A stretch of 12,527 bases of DNA from Candidatus Aenigmatarchaeota archaeon (GTDB taxonomy: Archaea; Aenigmatarchaeota; Aenigmatarchaeia; CG10238-14; SpSt-28): the NCBI GenBank assembly GCA_025058985.1, contig JANXEB010000018.1, positions 1-12,527 on the forward strand, given 5' to 3'. A program made the position numbers and the translations under genes. Below are positions 7,239 to 12,527 of the stretch, piece by piece. How positions within the stretch are numbered: position 1 is the first letter of the stretch; the number at the start of each line of letters is the position of its first letter. The notes beneath the pieces were generated by a model that saw only the letters and a program-made list of their open reading frames with translations, was not told the DNA's origin and ran no database searches.

Positions 7239-7784
7239 ATGGTAGTTGTGAAAGATATTATGAGCAAGCCGGTTATTTCAATTGATATTGAAAAAACTAT
7301 AAAGGACGCCGCGATATTAATGGGAAAAAACAGAATAGGTTGTTTGGTTGTTACTAAGAAAAATAAAGCCGTTGGTATTTTAACTGATGGTGATATAATA
7401 AAAAAAGTTGTAGCAAAGGGAAGAGTTCCATCTAGGGTTAAAGTAGGTGAAGTTATGGGTAGACCACTAATAAAAGTTTATCCCGAGTATACTATAGAGC
7501 AGGTTGTTGATAAAATGATTAGAAATAATGTTAAAAGACTTTGTGTTGTAGATAAAGAAGGTAATCCAGTTGGTTTAGTATCTTTAACTGATATAGCGAT
7601 AAGTTCTTCGAAAATGTATGAAATTTTAGCAAAAAGAGCTGAAATGAAAGAAAGAGAAGTTGTTATAAGAGAAGAAACAGCAATTGGTATTTGTGATATT
7701 TGCGAAAATTATTCTGATATATTAAGAAGGTATGAAGACAAATGGATCTGTTCAAATTGTATGGATGATATTTTAGAAGAATAG
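7239..7784 (+). CDS. Two-CBS-domain protein with C-terminal zinc knuckle
   Basis: The product has 181 residues. CBS1 is at about 1-57 (VKDIMSKPVISI ... GILTDGDIIKKV) and CBS2 at about 67-122 (VGEVMGRPLIKV ... GLVSLTDIAIS); together they form one Bateman module, which in other proteins binds adenosine nucleotides such as AMP, ATP or SAM. A linker follows, then C152-x2-C155 and C171-x2-C174 (CDIC and CSNC), a four-cysteine zinc-binding finger. CBS plus zinc-ribbon proteins are common in archaea and their partners are mostly unknown; a nucleotide-sensing regulator is a reasonable inference. It is the first gene of a likely three-gene operon and has a probable leaderless start. Six bases separate it from the next ATG. 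Confidence 0.9.
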   Translation: MVVVKDIMSKPVISIDIEKTIKDAAILMGKNRIGCLVVTKKNKAVGILTDGDIIKKVVAKGRVPSRVKVGEVMGRPLIKVYPEYTIEQVVDKMIRNNVKRLCVVDKEGNPVGLVSLTDIAISSSKMYEILAKRAEMKEREVVIREETAIGICDICENYSDILRRYEDKWICSNCMDDILEE

Positions 7785-7790
7785 TTCTTG

Positions 7791-8585
7791 ATGGTACTAA
7801 TTGAAGATTCCGGTTTTAATAGGAATGAAAATATTATGAAAATATCTTCAAGGCCAGTATTTTGTCGCGAGGATGAGAAAGTTATAGATCTGTTCAAAAA
7901 AATGTTCGTTGGTTATAGAAGAATTCCTGTTGTTGATAAAGATAATTTTGTTGTTGGTATTGTAACTTTAAGTGATGTTTTAAAATCTTTTTTATTCAAT
8001 CAAGATGTTTATAGAACTAAAGTGGAAGATATAATGCTCAGAGAACCAATTGTTATAGAAGAAACAGAAACATTGGATTTTTTATTAAGGCTTTTTAAAT
8101 TTAGTAAAAGAGGAGGATTTCCAGTTGTTGACAAAAAAGGAAGAGTGAAAGCTATAGTTTCTGAGAGAGATTTTGTAAGGTTGTTTGAGAATGTGAGTTT
8201 TAATGTTAAAGTTAAAGATGTTATGACTAAAAAACCATTAGTTGTTAAAAATAACTTTACATTAGAAGATTGTGCAAAATCTTTCGTAATGAGTGGGTTT
8301 AGAAGATTTCCAATACTAGATGAGAATAACAATTTAGTTGGTATAATAACTTTGTTTGATTTAATAAAATATATTGCCTTGAATGATTTCAAAAAAGAAG
8401 TTTTGTCTAGGAATTTAATGGATATAGCGGTAAAAGATGTTATCAAGATAAACGAAGAAAGCGATGTTTCAGATTTCATTAAATTAACTAAGGATAAATT
8501 TATAGGTGGTTTACTAGTCGTTGATAATAGCAATAAATTAACTGGAATAATAACGGAAAGAGATGTGATTGAGTTAATCGAGTGA
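7791..8585 (+). CDS. Four-CBS-domain protein (two Bateman modules)
   Basis: This 264-residue protein consists almost entirely of CBS domains. CBS1 is at about 14-66 (NIMKISSRPVFC ... GIVTLSDVL), CBS2 at 77-131 (VEDIMLREPIVI ... SERDFVRL), CBS3 at 140-193 (VKDVMTKKPLVV ... GIITLFDLI) and CBS4 at 210-262 (VKDVIKI ... GIITERDVIEL). It has no catalytic or DNA-binding domain, so it probably works by binding an adenine nucleotide and a partner protein. I chose ATG 7791 over the preceding in-frame TTG at 7788. No Shine-Dalgarno site is visible; the start lies seven bases after the preceding stop codon, so coupling to the upstream CBS gene is likely. Its TGA overlaps the GTG of the next gene (GTGA, 8582-8585). 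Confidence 0.9.
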   Translation: MVLIEDSGFNRNENIMKISSRPVFCREDEKVIDLFKKMFVGYRRIPVVDKDNFVVGIVTLSDVLKSFLFNQDVYRTKVEDIMLREPIVIEETETLDFLLRLFKFSKRGGFPVVDKKGRVKAIVSERDFVRLFENVSFNVKVKDVMTKKPLVVKNNFTLEDCAKSFVMSGFRRFPILDENNNLVGIITLFDLIKYIALNDFKKEVLSRNLMDIAVKDVIKINEESDVSDFIKLTKDKFIGGLLVVDNSNKLTGIITERDVIELIE

Positions 8586-9094
8586 GAGCTTTTATTGGGA
8601 TTTTTCCACCAACAGAGATTTGTGATTATGTCGAACATATAAAAAACAAAGTTGAGAAATTACCAATAAAGGCCAAGTTTGTTGAAAAAAACAATTTACA
8701 CATTTCTGTAACTTTTCTTGGTGAGATAAGAAAAGAAGATTATTTGAATAAGATCGATAAAGTCGTACAAAGCTTTAAAAAATTTGAAGTAATTATAAAT
8801 GGAATAAAGCTTATACCAAACGAAAGTTTTATTAGAGTTATTGTTCTTAGTGTTGTGGATAAAGAAAATAATATAATAGAGATTGCTAAAAAAATTGGCG
8901 GTGATTATAAAGAACCTCATTTAACTTTAGCTAGAGTTAAAAATATATTTGATAAGGCTTCTTTTTTCAAAGGAATAAAATCGATAAAAGTTGAAGAAAG
9001 AAAGTTTTTGATTGAAAAAATAAGTTTTGTAGAGAGTGTTTTAACTAGGGAAGGACCTATTTATAGAGTGATTAAAGACTTTTTTCTTTTGTGA
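8582..9094 (+). CDS. thpR: RNA 2',3'-cyclic phosphodiesterase (2H family, ThpR/LigT)
   Basis: Members open 2',3'-cyclic phosphates on RNA and can ligate 2'-5' tRNA halves in vitro. The protein has 170 residues, near the usual 175-190. The two family motifs are H40-I-S42-V in NLHISVTFLGE and H113-L-T115-L in EPHLTLARVK, and the N-terminus RAFIGIFPP is the standard first strand. It starts with GTG at 8582, overlapping the stop codon of the four-CBS gene (GTGA). The conserved motifs support an active enzyme in RNA repair or tRNA processing; the link to the CBS proteins is not understood. The 3' end overlaps the convergent histone gene by 23 bases. Confidence 0.93.
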   Translation: MRAFIGIFPPTEICDYVEHIKNKVEKLPIKAKFVEKNNLHISVTFLGEIRKEDYLNKIDKVVQSFKKFEVIINGIKLIPNESFIRVIVLSVVDKENNIIEIAKKIGGDYKEPHLTLARVKNIFDKASFFKGIKSIKVEERKFLIEKISFVESVLTREGPIYRVIKDFFLL

Positions 9095-9296
9095 TTTCTT
9101 TTATTGCAATCTCCACATCTTTCTCTAATATTGTATTTCTATTATCATGTTTAGCAAATTCCTGAGCTAATATTATTATCTTGTCCAACTCTTCTATTAA
9201 AATTTTTTCTATTTCTTCTATAAACTCTTTAGATACTCTTTTAGCTCCAAGACTTTTACAAAAGTTTTTCAATGTTTGAAAAGGTAGTTCACTCAT
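9072..9296 (-). CDS. Archaeal histone
   Basis: The product is a 74-residue single histone fold that wraps DNA as dimers and larger stacks. LPFQTLKNFCKSLGAKRVS is the first helix and loop; R20 matches the HMfB arginine that enters the minor groove, and R53-x-T55 (in NRNT) matches the conserved R-T pair. H50 and D60 match HMfB H49 and D59 at the dimer-dimer interface, and G17 matches the glycine needed for stacked hypernucleosomes, so oligomers are expected. Position 52 is Asn where HMfB has Gly. It ends with a short basic tail (TKEKSL). The ATG overlaps the end of the beta-CASP gene (ATGAGTGA, 9289-9296), so it is the last gene of the fbp operon. I see no convincing separate promoter, unusual for an abundant protein. 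Confidence 0.95.
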   Translation of the reverse strand: MSELPFQTLKNFCKSLGAKRVSKEFIEEIEKILIEELDKIIILAQEFAKHDNRNTILEKDVEIAIKEITKEKSL

Positions 9297-10026
9297 AAAA
9301 AACTCTATTTTGTATAGATGGTGCTATTGCTTCAAATCCCATTTCTTTTAGATTCTCAACAAAGCTTTCGAGATTTTCTCCATGAACACAAAATATTTTT
9401 TCCGGATTATTTTCTTTGATGAATTTTATCAACTCTTTTTTGCCAGCATGTGAGCTTAAATCAACTTTTTCAACTAACACTTTAATTTTTTTACCTTCAA
9501 AAGTTTTGTTTTCAAGGATTTTTCTCCCATTACTACCTTCTACTTGATATCCAACAAAGACTACACTATTTTCTTCATGATCTTTTATCTTTCTAAAATA
9601 AAATTCAGCTGGACCACCATTTAAAAAACCATTACCACAAATTATTACGCAACTACCTTCTTTTAATATTTTTTTTCTGTCTTCTTTTTTAACAAATTCT
9701 ATTTTTTCAATAGCTTTCTCAATTACATCCCCTTCCTTTAAGTATTTTTTATATTTGTTAATAATTATGGTTGCTTTTTTGGCCAAGCCATCTACATATA
9801 TAGGACATTGAATTTTTTCTTTTACTAAGATAGTAAAAACTTCTTGCGCTCTGTTTACTGCAAAAGCAGGAATTAAGCAAATTCCACTATTTTCAATAGT
9901 TCTCTCCACTATTTCTACTAATCTTTTTTCTTCTTTTTTTCTGTCTTCGTGTTCTCTATCATGATAAGTACTTTCTGTTATTAAAACATTCAAATCTTCA
10001 ACAATTACTTCATTTGCTTTCAACAA
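9289..10026 (-). CDS. Beta-CASP ribonuclease (aCPSF2 type), C-terminal part
   Basis: This 245-residue piece carries the beta-CASP domain and the end of the metallo-beta-lactamase fold. Motif A is E18 in TESTYHDREH, PAFAVNRAQE is at 53-62, FLNGGPAEF at 134-142 is the segment usually read as SGML-GGP, motif B is H193 in SSHAG, and motif C is H215 in CVHGE. It completes the N-terminal part encoded just upstream, and together they make about 413 residues, the usual length of KH-less archaeal aCPSF2 endo/exoribonucleases. The start is uncertain: TTG at 10026 is the first in-frame start after a TAA at 10039-10041, without Shine-Dalgarno support, so translation may depend on reinitiation or frameshifting. 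The upstream in-frame codons read I-E-T-N, which also fit the family, pointing to a single broken gene. The gene ends overlapping the histone start. Confidence 0.85.
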   Translation of the reverse strand: MLKANEVIVEDLNVLITESTYHDREHEDRKKEEKRLVEIVERTIENSGICLIPAFAVNRAQEVFTILVKEKIQCPIYVDGLAKKATIIINKYKKYLKEGDVIEKAIEKIEFVKKEDRKKILKEGSCVIICGNGFLNGGPAEFYFRKIKDHEENSVVFVGYQVEGSNGRKILENKTFEGKKIKVLVEKVDLSSHAGKKELIKFIKENNPEKIFCVHGENLESFVENLKEMGFEAIAPSIQNRVFYE

Positions 10027-10032
10027 GTTTGT

Positions 10033-10043
10033 TTCTATTTATT
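10033..10043 (-). other. Frameshift point between the two aCPSF2 parts
   Basis: On the minus strand the first part reads GAC TTT AAT AAA TAG. Adding one A to the AAA run gives AAT AAA ATA GAA ACA AAC TTG TTG AAA, that is N-K-I-E-T-N-L-L-K, which runs straight into the second part with no family residues missing. This is the pattern of a one-base deletion (or sequencing error) in a short A run, not of an old gene split with separate start signals. A -1 ribosomal shift at AAT-AAA would also join the frames, but the site is not a canonical slippery heptamer. Confidence 0.75.
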
Positions 10044-10535
10044 AAAGTCTCCACTATATAAAATTTTTTTATTTTTATGTTCTATTAGTATTTGTGCAGA
10101 TCCTACTACGTGAGAAGCATTTAAAAATTTAACTCTAATATCTTTAAAACTATATTCATTTTCATAATCTACTAGAACAGTTTTTTTTGATAGATTTTCC
10201 ACATCTTTTGCGGTGAACGGCAAGTCATAACCTTCTTCCTTACTAATTTTTATGGAATCTAATAAAAGTAGCTTCGTTAATTCTAACGTAATATCTAGAC
10301 AAAAAAGTTTTGCATCAAACTTTTTCATGGCTAGTGGAATAAAACCAGAATGATCCAAATGAGTATGTGTTAGAAAAATACAATCTACTTTTTTTTCTTT
10401 CAGTGATAAAGGTGGTTTCGGTGGAGTTTCTCCAGTTTTTGCTCCATAATCTAATAATGCTGAAGACTCTTCTGTTTTTAAGTATATTGCCGAAGCTCCT
10501 ATAGAGTTCAGAGCTCCTAGGAATTCTATTTTCAC
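10035..10535 (-). CDS. Beta-CASP ribonuclease (aCPSF2 type), N-terminal metallo-beta-lactamase part
   Basis: This 166-residue piece holds most of the metallo-beta-lactamase domain of an RNA-processing nuclease. LLDYGAK at 27-33 matches motif 1, H57-T-H59-L-D61-H62 is the zinc-binding motif 2, H142 in ASHVVGSA is motif 3, and D163 in YSGDF is motif 4. It ends at TAG (10035-10037) right after YSGDFNK, whereas complete relatives continue at this point to ESTYG. The GTG start at 10535 overlaps the stop codon of fbp (GTGA), with GAG directly before it; M-K-I-E-F-L-G-A is the expected N-terminus. Alone it would lack the beta-CASP half and motifs A-C and so should be inactive unless the two pieces assemble or are joined by frameshifting. 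Confidence 0.88.
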   Translation of the reverse strand: MKIEFLGALNSIGASAIYLKTEESSALLDYGAKTGETPPKPPLSLKEKKVDCIFLTHTHLDHSGFIPLAMKKFDAKLFCLDITLELTKLLLLDSIKISKEEGYDLPFTAKDVENLSKKTVLVDYENEYSFKDIRVKFLNASHVVGSAQILIEHKNKKILYSGDFNK

Positions 10536-11629
10536 CTCGTTGTGAATTTCTTTTCTAACTCTTCTATTTTTTCTTTTAATGCGGTATATTCTATTTCTTC
10601 CATTGGCAACATTGCTGGCATGATAAAACCTTGTTCTCTCATGTAGAAAGATTTTTCACTAGCTTTTCTTCTTATTTCATCAAATATGGGATCATCGAAA
10701 CCATCTATATATGAAGTTATTTTTCCATTTTTTATTGACATTACAATACAGCTAACCATAGGATTACATAAATAGGTCGATGCTTGAGAATTTAGTTTTA
10801 CTGGCATAAGTGCCATATTATGAGAACCTCTAGTATCTCCACCAACATAATGAGCTATTGCGAAAACTGAACAAATTTCTTCTGTTGCTAAAAAAGGTTT
10901 TTGAGCTCTTACTATCATTATAGGATCATCTTTACCAACATATCTTCCAGCTATATTATGTAATCTAGTTGTGCTAACCGAAACTATAGGTTCATTATTT
11001 TCTCTTAGCCAAATAGATTCAACAACAAATCTATGAGGATTAAAAAGTAGAGAAGCTATATCTATGTAATTTTCTGGTGTATATAATTCTATTATTTTAT
11101 CTTTTTCCGTATAACTAACATCCATTATTACAAATTTAACACCTTTTCTCATTGAAGGACTTAGTATTAGTCCAGGACTTCTCGAAACCTCTATAAAAGC
11201 GTAGTATAAAGGTAGGTTAAAAGCTCCTGGCTCTGTTTTGTCCGCTGGAAAAACTATAACAGCTTCATTAGGTCTTTCAACAAATTCCATTTCTGCAATA
11301 CCAGGACCCATTCCTTTTATATTTCCAGAAAAAGCGGTTTTCAATATATCTTGACCAGCTCCATATAAGCCTTGATTTTTTGCTATTTCAGTTGCATTGA
11401 GAAAAGCATCAAAAGCTATTTTATGAACTTTTGGGTTATTTATTCCATTGAAATGAGTCATTATGATATGGATATCATCTCCGCAAAAACCAACATAAAA
11501 ATCTTCGATTATATCTTTATTAGACTTTACTGTTTTGATTACTTCTTCAAGAACTTCTTTACTTGGTTTCGTATGTCCACCAACAGCCCCTATATCAGCT
11601 TTTATTGCACTAATCGTTAGTTTTTCCAT
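10532..11629 (-). CDS. fbp: Fructose-1,6-bisphosphate aldolase/phosphatase (type V FBPase)
   Basis: This enzyme condenses dihydroxyacetone phosphate and glyceraldehyde 3-phosphate and then removes the 1-phosphate, giving fructose 6-phosphate in gluconeogenesis. The 365 residues match the archaeal family length. ISAIKADIG (6-14), GDDI (50-53), THFNG, LYGAGQD (88-94), SGNIKGMGPGIAEMEF (101-116) and ADKTEPGAFNLPLY (129-142) are the metal- and phosphate-binding blocks, and Y230-V-G-K233-D-D is the aldolase site, K233 being the Schiff-base lysine. RGSHNMALMPV and the C-terminal LPMEEIEYT are also typical. The C-terminus ends in a short charged helix (LKEKIEELEKKF). ATG 11629 has a TATA-like box at a suitable distance, so it leads the operon fbp - aCPSF2 - histone. 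Its presence argues that the cell makes its own hexose phosphates. Confidence 0.97.
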   Translation of the reverse strand: MEKLTISAIKADIGAVGGHTKPSKEVLEEVIKTVKSNKDIIEDFYVGFCGDDIHIIMTHFNGINNPKVHKIAFDAFLNATEIAKNQGLYGAGQDILKTAFSGNIKGMGPGIAEMEFVERPNEAVIVFPADKTEPGAFNLPLYYAFIEVSRSPGLILSPSMRKGVKFVIMDVSYTEKDKIIELYTPENYIDIASLLFNPHRFVVESIWLRENNEPIVSVSTTRLHNIAGRYVGKDDPIMIVRAQKPFLATEEICSVFAIAHYVGGDTRGSHNMALMPVKLNSQASTYLCNPMVSCIVMSIKNGKITSYIDGFDDPIFDEIRRKASEKSFYMREQGFIMPAMLPMEEIEYTALKEKIEELEKKFTTR

Positions 11630-11649
11630 GATTTATAATATGTTTAAAG

Positions 11650-11657
11650 TAAATAAA
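11650..11657 (-). promoter_or_regulatory. TATA box of the fbp-aCPSF2-histone operon
   Basis: On the minus strand TTTATTTA (11657 down to 11650) lies about 25 bases before the ATG at 11629, which predicts a leaderless or nearly leaderless mRNA. It sits in the 74-base divergent gap shared with tRNA-Arg. A second AT-rich run, TATTATAAATC, directly before the ATG is too close to serve as the TATA box. Confidence 0.5.
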
Positions 11658-11671
11658 TTCTACTTTACTCA

Positions 11672-11678
11672 TTTTATA
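11672..11678 (+). promoter_or_regulatory. TATA (box A) element of tRNA-Arg
   Basis: TTTTATA lies 26-32 bases before the first base of the mature tRNA at 11704, the usual distance for an archaeal tRNA promoter that starts close to the mature 5' end. Confidence 0.5.
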
Positions 11679-11703
11679 GAGTTAAAACTACTTTAAATTT
11701 ATG

Positions 11704-11778
11704 GCCCCCATAGTTTAACTTGGATAAAACGTTGCCCTGCGGAGGCAAAGAATCCGGGTTCGAATCCCGGTGGGGGCA
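11704..11778 (+). tRNA. tRNA-Arg (anticodon GCG)
   Basis: The acceptor GCCCCCA (11704-11710) pairs with TGGGGGC (11771-11777). The D stem GTTT/AAAC encloses a ten-base loop with TTGGAT. The anticodon stem TTGCC/GGCAA encloses CTGCGGA, giving anticodon GCG, which reads CGC and CGU. The variable loop is AGAAT, the T stem CCGGG/CCCGG encloses TTCGAAT, and the discriminator is A11778. No CCA is encoded and no intron is seen. The codons it reads (CGY) look rare in this window, where Arg is mostly AGA/AGG. Confidence 0.97.
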
Positions 11779-12035
11779 AATTATTAAATTTAAAAAAGAT
11801 TTATTTTCAAGTTTTTGTAGTTGCTTTTATTTTTTCACAACTACGGTCATAATTTACATAGGTGGTTTAATTTTATTGTTTGTTAGTCTGCTTTATTCAT
11901 TTATTTGTGAAAATATTAAAAATAAAGCGTTTCGTGCTTTAAGAATTAGAATTTGTATACTCAGTATATGTTGTTTTATATCACGTTGTTTAAATGAGAT
12001 GAGTGAAGTTATTTTTAAACGTATATGTAAACTAC
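11779..12035 (+). other. AT-rich spacer with an unexplained open frame
   Basis: Between tRNA-Arg and the eS19 promoter the sequence is strongly AT-rich and has no GC-rich block, so a structured RNA of the kind expected in a thermophile is unlikely. One frame stays open from the tRNA to a TAA at 12059-12061 (about 93 codons past the tRNA), with a hydrophobic stretch (VIIYIGGLILLFVSLLYSFI) and about eight cysteines. However, it has no good start after the tRNA except an internal TTG, and three of its five Arg codons are CGT, unlike the neighbours. GTAGTTG (11817-11823) and CAACTAC (11838-11844) form a seven-base inverted repeat around a T-rich loop; together with the T-runs this may end transcription of the tRNA. 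I cannot assign a function. Confidence 0.3.
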
Positions 12036-12049
12036 TTTTTTATATTTTT
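12036..12049 (+). promoter_or_regulatory. TATA box of the eS19 operon
   Basis: TTTTTATATTTTTA is centred about 30 bases before the ATG at 12073, matching the spacing of the other promoters here and predicting a short or absent leader. Confidence 0.5.
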
Positions 12050-12072
12050 AAGCTACAATAAAATATATTTTT

Positions 12073-12477
12073 ATGGATAAGTTCATAGAGCTGTTAAAGG
12101 AGGAGTTAAAAAAATTCAAAGAATTAGAACCACCGCAATTCATAAGATTTGTTAAAACCGGTGCTCACAAAGAAAGATCACCGCAACAAAAAGATTTTTG
12201 GTACATAAGAGTTGCATCTATTCTTAGAAAATTATCAAGAAAGAGGCCAATCTCGGTTGAAGACTTTAGGATTATTTATGGTGGTAGAAAGAAAAGAGGA
12301 GTTAGGCCTGAAAGGTTTTATAAAGCTGGTGGTAAACATATTAGATTGATATTACAAAAATTAGAGGGAATAGGTTTTGTCAAAAAAACTAAAAAAGGAA
12401 GAGTTATAACTAACGAAGGTATAAAATTTATAAATCAAATATGGAGGAAATTGAAGCAAGAAGAAGAGAAGAAATAG
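12073..12477 (+). CDS. rps19e: Ribosomal protein eS19
   Basis: This is a small-subunit ribosomal protein shared by archaea and eukaryotes, with a winged-helix fold that binds the head of the 30S subunit. The 134 residues are slightly short for the family. Family signatures are FVKTGAHKERSPQQKDFWY (26-44), the VASILRKL helix, YGGRKKRGVRPERF (69-82), KAGGKHIRLILQKLE (84-98) and the final KTKKGRVITNEG (104-115). The extreme C-terminus is a charged helix (KLKQEEEKK). It overlaps the following PDCD5-family gene by 37 bases in another frame. This order is the common archaeal one, where rps19e and pdcd5 are followed by rpl39e and rpl31e, expected just outside the window. Confidence 0.97.
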   Translation: MDKFIELLKEELKKFKELEPPQFIRFVKTGAHKERSPQQKDFWYIRVASILRKLSRKRPISVEDFRIIYGGRKKRGVRPERFYKAGGKHIRLILQKLEGIGFVKKTKKGRVITNEGIKFINQIWRKLKQEEEKK

Positions 12478-12527
12478 AGAGAATTAAAAAGGAGATATTG
12501 AGAAAAATATTAACGAAAGAAGCTATT
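12441..12527 (+). CDS. PDCD5-family DNA-binding protein (partial, N-terminal 29 residues)
   Basis: An ATG at 12441, inside the end of the eS19 gene and in another frame, opens a reading frame that runs to the window edge: M-E-E-I-E-A-R-R-R-E-E-I-E-R-I, then a charged helix ending in ILRKILTKEAI. The LRKILTKEA block is the hallmark start of the PDCD5/TFAR19 core (usually ILRQILTPEAR), and the charged helix before it is the family's N-terminal helix, here shorter than usual. These small proteins bind nucleic acid; their role in archaea is not settled. Position directly after rps19e is the conserved archaeal arrangement, which supports the call despite the short visible part. Confidence 0.8.
   Translation, partial: MEEIEARRREEIERIKKEILRKILTKEAI

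Noticed and set aside
8009..8638. Long open frame on the minus strand opposite the four-CBS gene
   Set aside because: It is an antisense shadow rich in Ser, Leu and Thr with no family motifs, lying over a well-supported CBS gene.
10033..10043. Programmed -1 frameshift as the main explanation of the aCPSF2 split
   Set aside because: TTTAATAAATAG is not a canonical slippery heptamer and no strong downstream stem is obvious; a one-base indel is simpler. Kept only as an alternative.
11720..11778. Open frame starting at TTG inside tRNA-Arg
   Set aside because: The start lies in the D loop of a perfect tRNA, so the first 20 codons are tRNA sequence and not a credible N-terminus.
11817..11844. Inverted repeat GTAGTTG/CAACTAC as a structured RNA or replication origin
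   Set aside because: A seven-base stem with a 14-base loop is weak, and no repeated origin-type motifs or GC-rich RNA block are nearby.
1..12527. CRISPR array, insertion sequence or prophage genes
   Set aside because: I see no regularly spaced direct repeats, transposase or integrase motifs, or terminal inverted repeats; the genes are mostly ordinary chromosomal archaeal genes.

Overview
The window looks like a piece of a small, very compact, AT-rich (roughly 28-30% GC by eye) archaeal genome. Archaeal markers are an HMf-type histone, ribosomal protein eS19 followed by a PDCD5-family gene, the archaeal-type bifunctional fructose-1,6-bisphosphate aldolase/phosphatase, a beta-CASP ribonuclease of aCPSF2 type, class III (pilin-like) signal peptides, tRNAs without encoded CCA, and TATA-like boxes about 25-30 bases before start codons with few Shine-Dalgarno sites (mostly leaderless mRNAs). 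The very tight packing (4-base ATGA/GTGA overlaps, convergent genes overlapping at their 3' ends, a tRNA abutting a CDS) and GC-rich tRNA stems in an AT-rich background suggest a thermophilic, reduced lineage, possibly DPANN. The exact lineage is an inference and is not proven here.

Layout. 1-3910 (minus): class II ribonucleotide reductase, followed by a membrane-anchored extracellular protein with a beta-sandwich-like C-terminal part, then a partial pilin-like protein, all joined by 4-base overlaps. 3911-3947 is a divergent promoter region. 3948-6343 (plus): tRNA-Val(UAC), directly abutted by a HAD phosphatase without a normal start codon, then two surface proteins with pilin-like N-termini. 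6410-7209: a PRC-barrel protein (plus) convergent with dCTP deaminase (minus). 7239-9094 (plus): a two-CBS protein with a zinc knuckle, a four-CBS protein and a 2H phosphoesterase (ThpR/LigT). 9072-11629 (minus): operon of FBP aldolase/phosphatase, beta-CASP RNase split in two by an apparent one-base frameshift, and histone. 11704-11778 (plus): tRNA-Arg(GCG). 11779-12072: AT-rich spacer with an odd open frame. 12073-12527 (plus): eS19 and the start of a PDCD5-family gene.

How the genes fit together. Ribonucleotide reductase and dCTP deaminase belong to dNTP supply; FBP aldolase/phosphatase is the gluconeogenic step; aCPSF2 and ThpR/LigT act on RNA; the histone packs DNA; eS19 and PDCD5 form a standard archaeal translation-linked pair. 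Four membrane-anchored proteins, three of them rich in N-X-S/T sequons, flank the reductase/tRNA region on both sides and look like parts of the cell surface or of pilus-like structures.

I did not find a clear new defence or mobile system. The points most worth a second look are the frameshift-split aCPSF2, the HAD gene that starts at or inside a tRNA gene, the pilin-like protein with a GATase-like C-terminus, and the unexplained open frame after tRNA-Arg.
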